Below, piece after piece: positions 8,843-17,045 of a DNA stretch of 64,000 bases. Made by a program: the position numbers and the translations under genes. Each line of letters starts with the position of its first letter. Position 1 is the first letter of the stretch. Origin of the DNA: CAUVKI01 sp963552605. Lineage in GTDB: Bacteria > Bacillota > Clostridia > Tissierellales > Peptoniphilaceae. The DNA lies in contig CAUVKI010000006.1 in assembly GCA_963552605.1 (NCBI GenBank), forward strand, positions 8,993-72,992, in the 5' to 3' direction. The notes under the pieces were generated by a model that was not told the DNA's origin, ran no database searches, and saw only the letters and a list, made by a program, of their open reading frames with translations.

Positions 8843-8871
8843 TTGCTCGGCGGATTGTTTTGTATTATAAT
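8843..8871 (+). promoter_or_regulatory. Sigma-A promoter of the aromatic operon
   Basis: TTGCTC and TATAAT are separated by exactly 17 bases. The expected transcript start lies near 8878, giving a leader of about 115 bases before the aroE-aroQ ATG at 8995. Confidence 0.65.
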
Positions 8872-8906
8872 CAGCCATATATAAAAAATCAATACAGGTG
8901 ATTTTA

Positions 8907-8969
8907 ATGGACAGGGCATTGCGAATTAACCATAGCAGGGATAAAAATTCCGAAATAAATATCGGATAA
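8907..8969 (+). CDS. Possible 20-codon leader peptide upstream of aroE-aroQ
   Basis: An ATG preceded by AGGTGA at a good distance opens a 20-codon frame (MDRALRINHSRDKNSEINIG) ending 25 bases before the aroE-aroQ start. It contains no Phe, Tyr or Trp, so it does not look like a classical attenuation peptide, and no terminator follows it. It may be chance. Confidence 0.25.
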   Translation: MDRALRINHSRDKNSEINIG

Positions 8970-8994
8970 ATTATACATTAGGGAGTAATGCAAA

Positions 8995-10179
8995 ATGAAA
9001 TACGGACTCATAGGAGGAAGTTTATCACACAGTCTTTCTCCAAAGATACATAAACTGATGGGAATTGAGAATTATGAACTCAACGAAATGACGGAAAGCG
9101 AAGCGGAGATTTTTTTTGAAGAAAAAAACTTCATCGGAATAAATATAACAAATCCTTTTAAAAAAACGGCTTATAAAAAAGCGGACATTTTGTCCGACAA
9201 GGCAAAAAAAACGGGGGCGGTCAACACAATACATAACGACGGCGGAAAACTTTTGGGATATAACACCGACTGGCAGGGTTTTTCTTCACTGCTCTCTTAC
9301 TTTGAAATTTCAAAAGATGAAACTTTTTTGATTTTTGGAAACGGTGCCGTTTCTTCAACAATAAAGGAAGTTCTTTACGAATTTGGTGCAAAGAAAATAA
9401 AACAGGTTGCAAGAAATCTTGAACACGACTTCGATGATATTGACTACACAAAAGATGCCACCGTAGTAATAAACGCCCTGCCGATAGGAATCTTTCCTCT
9501 CTCACTCAAGGCACTTGCAAAAGTCCACTCGGTCATTGATGTGAATTATTCTCCTTTCCCTTCCTTTCTCTTAAGAGAAGCTTTATTCTTAAAAAAAAGA
9601 GCTATATCGGGATTATATATGCTTGTTTCACAGGCGTTGGTTTCCTCCAATATTTTCAAGGGGAAAAATAATTCAAATAAAATTGTCGAAGATACGGAAG
9701 CCATAGAAGCTATATATATAAAACTCAAAAAAGAACTTATTTCAAAAAAGATTTTGGTGATCAATGGTCCCAATCTCAATCTGCTGGGAATACGAGAACC
9801 GAATTTATACGGCACAAAAACCTATGAGGAGCTTGGAAAGTTTTTACACGACAAAGCTCTTGAAGAAAATATCGAATTGGAAGTCTTTCAATCAAATCAC
9901 GAGGGAGATATCATAGACAAGATACAGGAGGCAAGAGGAAACTTTTCCGGTCTTGTTATAAATGCCGCAGCCTATTCCCACACAAGCCTTGCTATCTATG
10001 ATGCTATAAAAGCCGTAAATCTTCCGATCGTGGAAGTACATTTAACCGATCCTTCAAACAGGGAGGATTATAGAAAATTTTCATACATTTCAAAAGCCTC
10101 CGAGCAAATTTTTAAAGGCAAAGGCTTTGAAAGCTATGGAGAAGCACTGGAATATTTTTCGGGGAGAAACTGCTTATGA
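8995..10179 (+). CDS. aroE-aroQ: Fused shikimate dehydrogenase / type II 3-dehydroquinate dehydratase
   Basis: This 394-residue protein joins two shikimate-pathway enzymes. Residues 1-240 are AroE: GLIGGSLSHSLSPKIHKLMG at the N-terminus binds shikimate, NTDWQGF lies near 87 and the nucleotide-binding glycine segment FGNGAVSST near 113. Residues from about 252 are a complete type II dehydroquinase: INGPNLNLLGIREPNLYG with the catalytic Tyr, FQSNHEGDIID near 301, NAAAYSHTS near 323 and the active-site His in VEVHLTDPSNRE near 348. The dehydratase makes 3-dehydroshikimate, which the AroE half reduces to shikimate with NADPH. The join is in frame with no stop. The ATG has AGGGAG upstream, and the gene overlaps aroF by four bases (ATGA). 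Confidence 0.92.
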   Translation: MKYGLIGGSLSHSLSPKIHKLMGIENYELNEMTESEAEIFFEEKNFIGINITNPFKKTAYKKADILSDKAKKTGAVNTIHNDGGKLLGYNTDWQGFSSLLSYFEISKDETFLIFGNGAVSSTIKEVLYEFGAKKIKQVARNLEHDFDDIDYTKDATVVINALPIGIFPLSLKALAKVHSVIDVNYSPFPSFLLREALFLKKRAISGLYMLVSQALVSSNIFKGKNNSNKIVEDTEAIEAIYIKLKKELISKKILVINGPNLNLLGIREPNLYGTKTYEELGKFLHDKALEENIELEVFQSNHEGDIIDKIQEARGNFSGLVINAAAYSHTSLAIYDAIKAVNLPIVEVHLTDPSNREDYRKFSYISKASEQIFKGKGFESYGEALEYFSGRNCL

Positions 10180-11132
10180 TTTATTGGTTTAAAGACGAAG
10201 CAAAATTTAATGAAGCAAAAGAATCAGCTCTTGCCAAAAAAATTTTTTTTACTGAAAGAAAAGTCAACGGAAATTTCGTGATAAATATTCCGGGAGAGGG
10301 AAGAGAACCCGTAGACCCTTATCCTATGGGTTATTTGGTGAGTCGGGAATACAAAAAAAAATCGGTGGTAAAGGTTGAAGATGTAAGAATAGGAGAAGCC
10401 GAACCGATTTTCATAGCCGGATACTGCACGGCGGAATCCGAAGAAGGAGTTTTAAACCTTGCGCTCGATTTGAAAGAAAGGGGTACGGATATTTTCAGAG
10501 CAGGCTGCTATAAACCCAGAACCTCTCCCTATGATTTTCAGGGATTCGGAAAAAAAGCTTTGGAATGGGTCATAAAAGCAAAAGATATAACGGGGCTTCC
10601 GATTTGCGTGGAAATTTTGGACGCAAGGGATATTCCGTATTTTGAAAAGGTTGATTTAATACAGGTCGGTGCAAGAAATATGTATAATCATACGCTGCTT
10701 AGAGAACTTGGAAAACTTTCCAAACCCATTCTATTAAAACGAAGTTTCAGCGCAACGCTTAAGGAATTGCTTTTGAGTGCGGAAGTCATAATGCTTGAGG
10801 GAAATGAAAGCGTGGTGCTTTGCGAGAGGGGAATACGCACCTTTTCGGACGAATTGAGAAACACCTTGGACATCGCAGGAGCTTGCTATCTCAAAGAACT
10901 TTCACATCTTCCCGTAATTTTTGATCCAAGTCACGCAACGGGAAAAGCCTCACTTGTATCAAAAATGTCCAAGGCGGGAATTGCTGCAGGACTTGACGGT
11001 CTTATGATAGAAGTACACAAAAATCCAAGTTGTGCATTCAGCGACAGAAAACAAGCCATCACTCCCTTGGAGCTTGGCGAGATAACAAAAAAATCTAAAG
11101 AAATAAGAGCCTTGGAGGACAGAGAAATATGA
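10176..11132 (+). CDS. aroF: DAHP synthase (3-deoxy-7-phosphoheptulonate synthase), AroF/KDO8P-like class
   Basis: The 318-residue enzyme catalyses the first step of the shikimate pathway, condensing phosphoenolpyruvate with erythrose 4-phosphate. It has the (beta/alpha)8-barrel motifs of the short DAHP synthase class: IAGYCTAESEEG near 75, FRAGCYKPRTSPYDFQG near 106, QVGARNMYN near 164, PILLKRSFSAT near 183 and FDPSHATGK near 247. The first 70 residues precede the barrel, as in other members. It overlaps aroE-aroQ by four bases and the next gene by four bases, so the three are translationally coupled. Other pathway genes (aroB, aroA, aroC, aroK) are not in the window. Confidence 0.92.
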   Translation: MIYWFKDEAKFNEAKESALAKKIFFTERKVNGNFVINIPGEGREPVDPYPMGYLVSREYKKKSVVKVEDVRIGEAEPIFIAGYCTAESEEGVLNLALDLKERGTDIFRAGCYKPRTSPYDFQGFGKKALEWVIKAKDITGLPICVEILDARDIPYFEKVDLIQVGARNMYNHTLLRELGKLSKPILLKRSFSATLKELLLSAEVIMLEGNESVVLCERGIRTFSDELRNTLDIAGACYLKELSHLPVIFDPSHATGKASLVSKMSKAGIAAGLDGLMIEVHKNPSCAFSDRKQAITPLELGEITKKSKEIRALEDREI

Positions 11133-12562
11133 AAAGAATGTTGTTCTTTTTTATTCTGATATTTTCAATAAGCAGCACAAGCCGTGCCGGTGAAACTTGG
11201 GGGGGAGAGAGCAAAATCGTTGAACCTTTAAAACTGCAAAGGACGGAAGAGGTCGTTCTAAACAAAGAGTATAATGTCACCGAAAAAAGAGCTGTTTTCA
11301 ATTTGGGAACAGCTTTTATAAGAACCGTAAAACTTTCAGACTCCATAAGCAATGCGAAAGTTACACTTTCGATATCCGGAAAAAAATTAAGATTACAGGA
11401 ATCGGACGGAAAAACTATAAGGAGTGAAATCATAGTAGACCAAAAGACGGTAATTCCCGAGGGCGTAATTTTATTGGAGACCGAAAGCGAAACCTTGGTT
11501 ATAGGTCAACCCAGAGTCACAAAAAAAATCAGAAACGGAATTCGTGAAGAACAACCCTCGAACGTCAAATTTGAAATTGCTCCCAACTCTCTTGGCTACT
11601 CCATTACAGTCCGAATCACCTCCTCCAAAAAATGTGAATGCGAAGCTCACTTTTGGGCTGTAAAATCCTACTATTCACTTTTTGAAGGCGACTATGAACC
11701 CTTTATGGCTATTTGCGAACAGAGCAAAAAAGCCAAACAATTTATCGCTCCGGAAGGTTATTTCTACAAGATGGATCAAAGCTATTCACCTTGGAGTGAA
11801 AATTCATTTTATCTAAATCCTTCAGCTTATACAGCAAATCTTCTGAGTCAATATATGGAGCATACATTTTCGAAACTTTCTCTTGAAGCATTGCTAAGAT
11901 TGATGGACACTCAAATAAACGAAAAAGGTTTTATACCGATGGGAAATTCTTCGCTCTGGCTGCTTAGGGAATATAAAATTCCCGCCCTTTATTATGACAC
12001 GAGGTGGAACTGCGATTTGGGCTATCATTATCTTAGTGCATACGAAAAAAACGGTGTGCCTGAAGATTTGATAAGCGCAAAAAAACTTATTTCATATTTC
12101 ATGTACCACTCAAAAACCAGAAATTTTCCCATAAAAGATGGACTAAAGGACGGAATATTTGTCTGTGACTATTCCTCAGAGAACTCACCCGCTATAACAC
12201 ATTGCTCTCTTAACCATCAGCTTATGGGTATAAAACTTTTGTACAAGGCATACCTGATTTTTTCGGGTGAAGCTCCAAACAAGAAAACACCTGAGAGTTT
12301 TGAAAATAGGGAAGAACTTTTGGATCTTGCAAAGAAGATGCTTGGCTCAATAGAGATTACTCGCAGCTCTTGGATTAGGACAAACAACGATCTTCATTAC
12401 GCAATTTTTCCGAACTTTTCTTATGGCTTGGACGACTATCCTGATCTCACTTATTCGGATTTATTGGAGGTTCAAGAACTTCACAGGCAAATCTTCGGTA
12501 CACCCAATTATTCACTGGACTTTTTAATAGAATCCAAGAAAAAATTTTTGGGCTTGACCTAA
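11129..12562 (+). CDS. Exported protein of unknown function coupled to the aro operon
   Basis: The 477-residue product begins with a short cationic segment and a hydrophobic stretch (residues 5-18, LFFFILIFSISSTSRA), a credible signal peptide with cleavage near AGA or SRA. Residues 30-180 are rich in beta-type alternation. From about 220 the protein becomes helical, with DTRWNCDLGYHYLSAY near 290 and THCSLNHQLMGIKLLYKAY near 350. That resembles the repeated helical hairpins of alpha/alpha-barrel carbohydrate enzymes, but I cannot assign a family. Its ATG overlaps the aroF stop by four bases. A wall- or saccharide-related function would be an odd companion for shikimate genes. Confidence 0.7.
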   Translation: MKRMLFFFILIFSISSTSRAGETWGGESKIVEPLKLQRTEEVVLNKEYNVTEKRAVFNLGTAFIRTVKLSDSISNAKVTLSISGKKLRLQESDGKTIRSEIIVDQKTVIPEGVILLETESETLVIGQPRVTKKIRNGIREEQPSNVKFEIAPNSLGYSITVRITSSKKCECEAHFWAVKSYYSLFEGDYEPFMAICEQSKKAKQFIAPEGYFYKMDQSYSPWSENSFYLNPSAYTANLLSQYMEHTFSKLSLEALLRLMDTQINEKGFIPMGNSSLWLLREYKIPALYYDTRWNCDLGYHYLSAYEKNGVPEDLISAKKLISYFMYHSKTRNFPIKDGLKDGIFVCDYSSENSPAITHCSLNHQLMGIKLLYKAYLIFSGEAPNKKTPESFENREELLDLAKKMLGSIEITRSSWIRTNNDLHYAIFPNFSYGLDDYPDLTYSDLLEVQELHRQIFGTPNYSLDFLIESKKKFLGLT

Positions 12563-12602
12563 AGGATTAGCTATTAAATGTTAAGGAAAGGTAAAAAGTA
12601 AA

Positions 12603-13538
12603 ATGAGCAAACTTAAATTCAGTGCAACTAATGACTACGCCTTCAAAAAACTCTTCGGCACAATAAAAAACATACCGGTACTAAGAAGGTTTCTATCTCT
12701 CATACTGGGAATCTCGGAGAGCGATGTAAATGGAATACATCTAAAAAATCCAATGATAGGAGGCGACTATGACTTGGGAAAACTGGGAATAATAGACATA
12801 AAAGCAGCTCTAAACGATATGGTGATAAACATAGAAATGCAAAATCTATGGCACGATTACTATGAAGAAAGAGTAATCTTCGGACTCGCAAAAAGCTATG
12901 CGGAAGACATAGAAAAAGGAGAAGACTATGGAAAACTGAAACCTTGCATAAGTATAAGCATACTAAACTCCAAATTCCCCTACTCGAAAAAAATACACTC
13001 AATATACAGAATGCTTGAAGCAAAAGATCACACCCCGTTTAAAAATCTTCTTGAACTTCATTTTTTGGATCTTACGAAAGTAAGAGGCGGGAAAGAAGCA
13101 AGCGAACTTGAAAAATGGCTGTTATTCATAAAGACGGAAGATGAAAAAGTAAGAGAAGAACTATCCGAAGGAGATGAAATAATGAAAAAGGCAAACATAA
13201 CTATGAAAGAATTCTACAGCAATGAAAAGGAAAGAATGAGATACGACGCACTCTTTATGTTTGAATGCGACAAAGCCACAATGAGAAGAGTGGGATTGGA
13301 AGAGGGATTGGAAAAAGGAATGGAAAAAGGAATGATGAGAGGAATCAAAAAGGGAATAAGGAAAGGAAGAGTTGAGGGAATTGAAGAAGGTATGAAAAAA
13401 GGAATGGAAAAGGGAATGGAAAAGGGGATGGAAGAAGCTGCAAGAAATATGCTTAAAGAGGGAACTCCGATAGAGGCGATAATAAGATGGACAGGATTAT
13501 CAAGAGAGAGAATAGATATGATCAAAGGAGGGTTATAA
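12603..13538 (+). CDS. Rpn-family recombination-promoting nuclease (PD-(D/E)XK, putative transposase-like)
   Basis: The 311-residue protein starts KFSATNDYAFKKLFG, the characteristic opening of the PDDEXK_2/Rpn family, and continues with LGIIDIKAALNDMVINIEMQ near 62, which holds the D...E-x-Q nuclease core. Rpn proteins are DNA endonucleases linked to horizontal transfer and, in some cases, phage defence. After residue 230 comes a low-complexity run of GMEKG/GIKKG-type repeats ending in a short helix-turn-helix-like tail (IEAIIRWTGLSRERIDMIKG). The repeats are common in this family and may vary in number. A fossil of a related gene's tail lies after ftsZ at 24563. Confidence 0.88.
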   Translation: MSKLKFSATNDYAFKKLFGTIKNIPVLRRFLSLILGISESDVNGIHLKNPMIGGDYDLGKLGIIDIKAALNDMVINIEMQNLWHDYYEERVIFGLAKSYAEDIEKGEDYGKLKPCISISILNSKFPYSKKIHSIYRMLEAKDHTPFKNLLELHFLDLTKVRGGKEASELEKWLLFIKTEDEKVREELSEGDEIMKKANITMKEFYSNEKERMRYDALFMFECDKATMRRVGLEEGLEKGMEKGMMRGIKKGIRKGRVEGIEEGMKKGMEKGMEKGMEEAARNMLKEGTPIEAIIRWTGLSRERIDMIKGGL

Positions 13539-13572
13539 TCCAAAAATTTAAAAGACGACAAAAATCTGCGAC

Positions 13573-13601
13573 TTTACATTTTATTAAAACTTGATTATAA
13601 T
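13573..13601 (+). promoter_or_regulatory. Promoter of the division/cell-wall cluster
   Basis: TTTACA and TATAAT are separated by 17 bases, about 45 bases upstream of rsmH. A hairpin AGTGAGA...TCTCACT (about 13608-13628) follows in the leader without a T run, so it is more likely a protective or regulatory stem than a terminator. Confidence 0.65.
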
Positions 13602-13647
13602 TAGCGGAGTGAGAGGATTTTCTCACTTAGAAAACTAGGTGATGATT

Positions 13648-14577
13648 TTGGATTTTGAGCATAAGCCCGTTTTGGTTTCTGAAGTGATAGAGGGATTGTC
13701 CATTAAACCCTCGGGAATATATGTTGACGGAACGGTCGGAGGAGGGGGACATTCCCGTCTTATTCTTGAGCACCTTGACAAATTCGGAAGACTTATAGGT
13801 ATAGATAAAGATAAAGAGGCATTGGCAAAGGCAAAGAGAGTTCTTGAAAATAAAAATGCAACCCTTGCGTATGGAGACTATGAAAATTTCGACACGATTT
13901 TAGACAATTTGGGGATAGAAAAAGTTGACGGAATTTTGATTGACATAGGAGTTTCTTCCTATCAGCTCGATTTCGGAGAGAGAGGTTTTTCATATCATAA
14001 CGATGCTCCCTTGGATATGAGAATGGATCGCACTCAATCCCTTACAGCCAAAGAGATTATAAACACCTATCCTAAAGAGAAGCTTTGCAAAATTTTTTAT
14101 GAATACGCTCAGGAAACTTGGGCAGCCCGCATTTCCGATTTTATTGTAGAGGCTCGTGCAAAAAAAGAGATAGAGACAACTTTTGAACTTACGGAAATCA
14201 TAAAAGCCGCAATCCCGAAAGCCAAGCGAAGAGACGGCGGTCATCCCTCAAGAAAGGTCTTTCAGGCTTTGAGGATTGAAACCAACGATGAATTGGGAGT
14301 GCTTGAGAGAAGCATTGATCGTATGATTTCGAGGCTTGCTCCGAAAGGAAGGCTTTGTGTTATAACCTTTCATTCGCTCGAAGATAGGATTGTAAAAGAG
14401 AAGTTCAAGTATGCGGCACTCTCCTGCATATGTCCTAAAGAACTGCCGATATGCAGCTGCAAAAAAAGGCAGGAAATAAGAATTATAACTAAAAAAGCAA
14501 TTGTACCCGGCAAAAAGGAAATTGCAGAAAATAACCGTTCCAGATCCGCAAAGCTTAGAATTGCGGAGAAGATATAA
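13648..14577 (+). CDS. rsmH: RsmH (MraW), 16S rRNA C1402 N4-methyltransferase
   Basis: RsmH methylates N4 of C1402 in the ribosomal decoding site. The motif VDGTVGGGGHS near residue 29 is the SAM-binding loop, with DGILIDIGVSSYQLD near 97, DMRMD near 121 and KVFQALRIETNDEL near 208. I choose the TTG at 13648 because AGGTGA lies five bases upstream and the protein then starts (M)DFEHKPVLVSEV, matching the family. The GTG at 13639 and ATG at 13642 would overlap that ribosome site. The result is 309 residues. It is the first gene of the cluster; mraZ, which usually precedes it, is absent here. Confidence 0.93.
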   Translation: MDFEHKPVLVSEVIEGLSIKPSGIYVDGTVGGGGHSRLILEHLDKFGRLIGIDKDKEALAKAKRVLENKNATLAYGDYENFDTILDNLGIEKVDGILIDIGVSSYQLDFGERGFSYHNDAPLDMRMDRTQSLTAKEIINTYPKEKLCKIFYEYAQETWAARISDFIVEARAKKEIETTFELTEIIKAAIPKAKRRDGGHPSRKVFQALRIETNDELGVLERSIDRMISRLAPKGRLCVITFHSLEDRIVKEKFKYAALSCICPKELPICSCKKRQEIRIITKKAIVPGKKEIAENNRSRSAKLRIAEKI

Positions 14578-14595
14578 GTCCTGAGAGGTCTAATT

Positions 14596-15036
14596 ATGGA
14601 AGCCAAGACTTTAGATGAAAGAAGTTTACTGAAAATAAAGGCTGAAAACAGAAGAAAAATAGAAGAATTCAGAAAAAAGCGTGTGTTGTTGAAGAATAGA
14701 ACTCGACTGCGTTTTTTTGTGGTTTCGGGAGCTTTGATATTTGGTGCGCTTTTGTATCTGTATCTTCAAAGCAAGGCTGAGGTTGACGCACTGCAAAAGG
14801 TTGCGCTCTCCCTTAAAGCCGAGAAGAAAACTCTTGAAGCTGAAAAACTTGACTTGATTTCCAAATTGGATGAGGAAAAAGCGTCTTCAAAAATCAAGGA
14901 AGAAGCTCAATATAAGCTTGGTATGGATTATCCCTCGGAAGGGCAGATTGTGTATATAACGGTTGAAGAAATGCAGGAGAACAAATCAAAGCGGACGAGC
15001 GATTTATTAAAAGCTTTGATTTCTAACGGGCTTTGA
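14596..15036 (+). CDS. ftsL: FtsL/DivIC-like bitopic division protein
   Basis: The 146-residue protein has a basic cytoplasmic N-terminus, one transmembrane helix at about residues 36-55 (FFVVSGALIFGALLYLYL) and an extracellular leucine-rich coiled coil (about 58-105), followed by YKLGMDYPSEGQIVYI, the tail typical of septum-formation initiators. It sits between rsmH and the PBP gene, the usual place of ftsL. It would join the FtsQ/DivIB complex at the septum. Sequence identity in this family is low, so the FtsL name rests mainly on topology and position. Confidence 0.8.
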   Translation: MEAKTLDERSLLKIKAENRRKIEEFRKKRVLLKNRTRLRFFVVSGALIFGALLYLYLQSKAEVDALQKVALSLKAEKKTLEAEKLDLISKLDEEKASSKIKEEAQYKLGMDYPSEGQIVYITVEEMQENKSKRTSDLLKALISNGL

Positions 15037-15039
15037 TTG

Positions 15040-17022
15040 ATGAAGAAGAAATTCGATTGGAGATTTTTCGTCGTGTTGCTGTTTGTTCTCGTTGCTTTCG
15101 GCTGCTCTTTTTACAGGTTGTATGAAGTGCAGATTGTAAAGGGAAAGGAATATCACAAAGGTGCAATTATTCAAGCGATGAAAAATTATTCTCTAAATTC
15201 CTTGAGGGGTGAGATTATGGATCGCTCAAGGAAAAAACTTGCGGCAAATCAAACCGGATATACGCCTTGGGTTTATTGTACGGATTTGGAAGATGATCTG
15301 GATATAGAGAAAACGGTCGCGGAAGTTACTAGGGTTTTGGATACAGACCCCGAAAGGCTTGGGGAGAGGTTAAAAGAAAAGAAAGGAAATTTTAAGCTTT
15401 CCCAGTGGATTGATAAAGAAACGGCAGACAAGCTTTCCGCCCTGAACATAAAAGGTATTAGAGTCGAGGAAGGAGCCAAGAGATATTATCCGTTCGGAAA
15501 AGCCGCCTCTTATTTGATTGGCTTTACAAATATTGACAATGAAGGCTCGGAGGGAATTGAGGCGAGGTATAACTCCGAACTTAGCGGAATTAAGGGAAAG
15601 CTTACAGTCAGAACCGATGCCGGAGGGCAGCCGCTTTCCTTTGCCGACGAGAAAAAGTATTCAACCATAAACGGTATGACTTTGGTTTCAACTTTAGATA
15701 TAGAGCTTGAGAATATGCTCGAAGAAGCGGCAAAAAAACACTTGGCTTTAACAAATGCAAAAAAAGCTATGCTGCTGGTTATGGAGCCTAAGACCGGAAA
15801 AATTCTGGCAATGGCTCAAACTCCGGGATATGACTTGAATGACCCTCGAGCACCTCAATCCGAGGAGCAGAGGCTTAGGTGGGAAATGATGGATCAGGAA
15901 GAGCTCACTGAAGAATGGTTCGACTTATGGAAAAACGATGCGATAAACAGCGTGTATGAACCGGGTTCGATTTTTAAGATAATAACGGCAGCGGCGGGAT
16001 TGGAAGAAAATGTCACGAGCGAGAATAAACATTATTCGTGTAAAGGCATATGGAGCGAGATTAAGAATGTAAATCTTAGATGTGTGCTCTATCCCGACTC
16101 GCACGGTATGATTTCTTTGGATAAGGGCTTTGAGCAGTCCTGCAACATAGTTTTTATTGAACTGGGCAGGGAGATTGGCAGAGAAAGGTTTTATAAGTAT
16201 GTGAGAGCTTTCGGGTTCGGAGAAAAGACGGGAGTGGATTTGCCGGGAGAGAGTGCAGGGCTCGTTCAGCCTTTTGAGAAGTTTGACCCCGTAGGATTGG
16301 CAACGGCTTCTTACGGTCACGGAATTTCCATTACGGCATTGCAGATGATTACGGCGGCAAGTGCGGTTGTTAACGGCGGAAATCTTATGAGACCGTATAT
16401 AATAGACTATATGCTTGATGAGAAGGGCAATATCGTAAATAAAACGGAACCCGTTGTAAGGCGAAAGGTCATTTCCGAAAACACTTCAAGGCGCATAAAT
16501 GCGATGATGCGCCGTACAGTTGAAACCGGCACCGGAAAAAAACTTTTAATTTCAGGATATAAAATCGGGGCAAAAACCGGCACCTCGGTAAAGATGGTAA
16601 ACGGTTCCTATTCGGATAACGCTACCGTTGCGTCTATGGTTGCAACGGTTCCCTCGGACGATCCCAAATATATTTTTTTAGGGCTTATTGACGAGCCTCA
16701 GACCGAATATCGCACCGGAGGAGTAGTGGTCGGCGCAATGCTTAGAGACGCTATGGAGGAAGCATTGCCTTATTTGGGAGTGCCGATTGATGAAGCCTCA
16801 AAAGAAAATTCGGTATCGGTTCCTAATCTGGTGGGAATGAAAACTCTTGATGCCGGAAGAAAATTAAACGGGTTGAATATAAAATTCAAAACCGAATTTG
16901 CGGACGATAAAAAAACCGAGTATGTTATCGCTCAGTCCGTTCCCGAGGGAATCAGCATAAAATCAGGTGAGGTAATAATTCTTACGCTTGGGGAAAATCC
17001 CGAACAGGCGAAAGAACCATAA
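15040..17022 (+). CDS. ftsI: Division-type penicillin-binding protein with PASTA domain (FtsI/PBP2 class B)
   Basis: The 660-residue class B PBP has an N-terminal membrane anchor (about residues 10-30), a dimerisation domain and a transpeptidase domain. The transpeptidase motifs are SIFK (SxxK, about 309), SCN (SxN, about 368) and KTGTS (about 511). One PASTA domain follows (about 590-652, VPNLVGMKTLDAGRKLNG). It cross-links septal peptidoglycan with FtsW as the polymerase partner. The stop of ftsL is followed by TTG then ATG; I take the ATG at 15040. The position after ftsL is the normal dcw order. Confidence 0.92.
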   Translation: MKKKFDWRFFVVLLFVLVAFGCSFYRLYEVQIVKGKEYHKGAIIQAMKNYSLNSLRGEIMDRSRKKLAANQTGYTPWVYCTDLEDDLDIEKTVAEVTRVLDTDPERLGERLKEKKGNFKLSQWIDKETADKLSALNIKGIRVEEGAKRYYPFGKAASYLIGFTNIDNEGSEGIEARYNSELSGIKGKLTVRTDAGGQPLSFADEKKYSTINGMTLVSTLDIELENMLEEAAKKHLALTNAKKAMLLVMEPKTGKILAMAQTPGYDLNDPRAPQSEEQRLRWEMMDQEELTEEWFDLWKNDAINSVYEPGSIFKIITAAAGLEENVTSENKHYSCKGIWSEIKNVNLRCVLYPDSHGMISLDKGFEQSCNIVFIELGREIGRERFYKYVRAFGFGEKTGVDLPGESAGLVQPFEKFDPVGLATASYGHGISITALQMITAASAVVNGGNLMRPYIIDYMLDEKGNIVNKTEPVVRRKVISENTSRRINAMMRRTVETGTGKKLLISGYKIGAKTGTSVKMVNGSYSDNATVASMVATVPSDDPKYIFLGLIDEPQTEYRTGGVVVGAMLRDAMEEALPYLGVPIDEASKENSVSVPNLVGMKTLDAGRKLNGLNIKFKTEFADDKKTEYVIAQSVPEGISIKSGEVIILTLGENPEQAKEP

Positions 17023-17045
17023 AATATTAGCGGAGGGGGGAGAGA

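Noticed and set aside
13318..13440. Tandem short repeats that at first resemble a CRISPR or minisatellite array.
   Set aside because: They are in-frame codons for Gly-Met-Lys-Glu units of the Rpn protein, with no spacers and no cas genes nearby.
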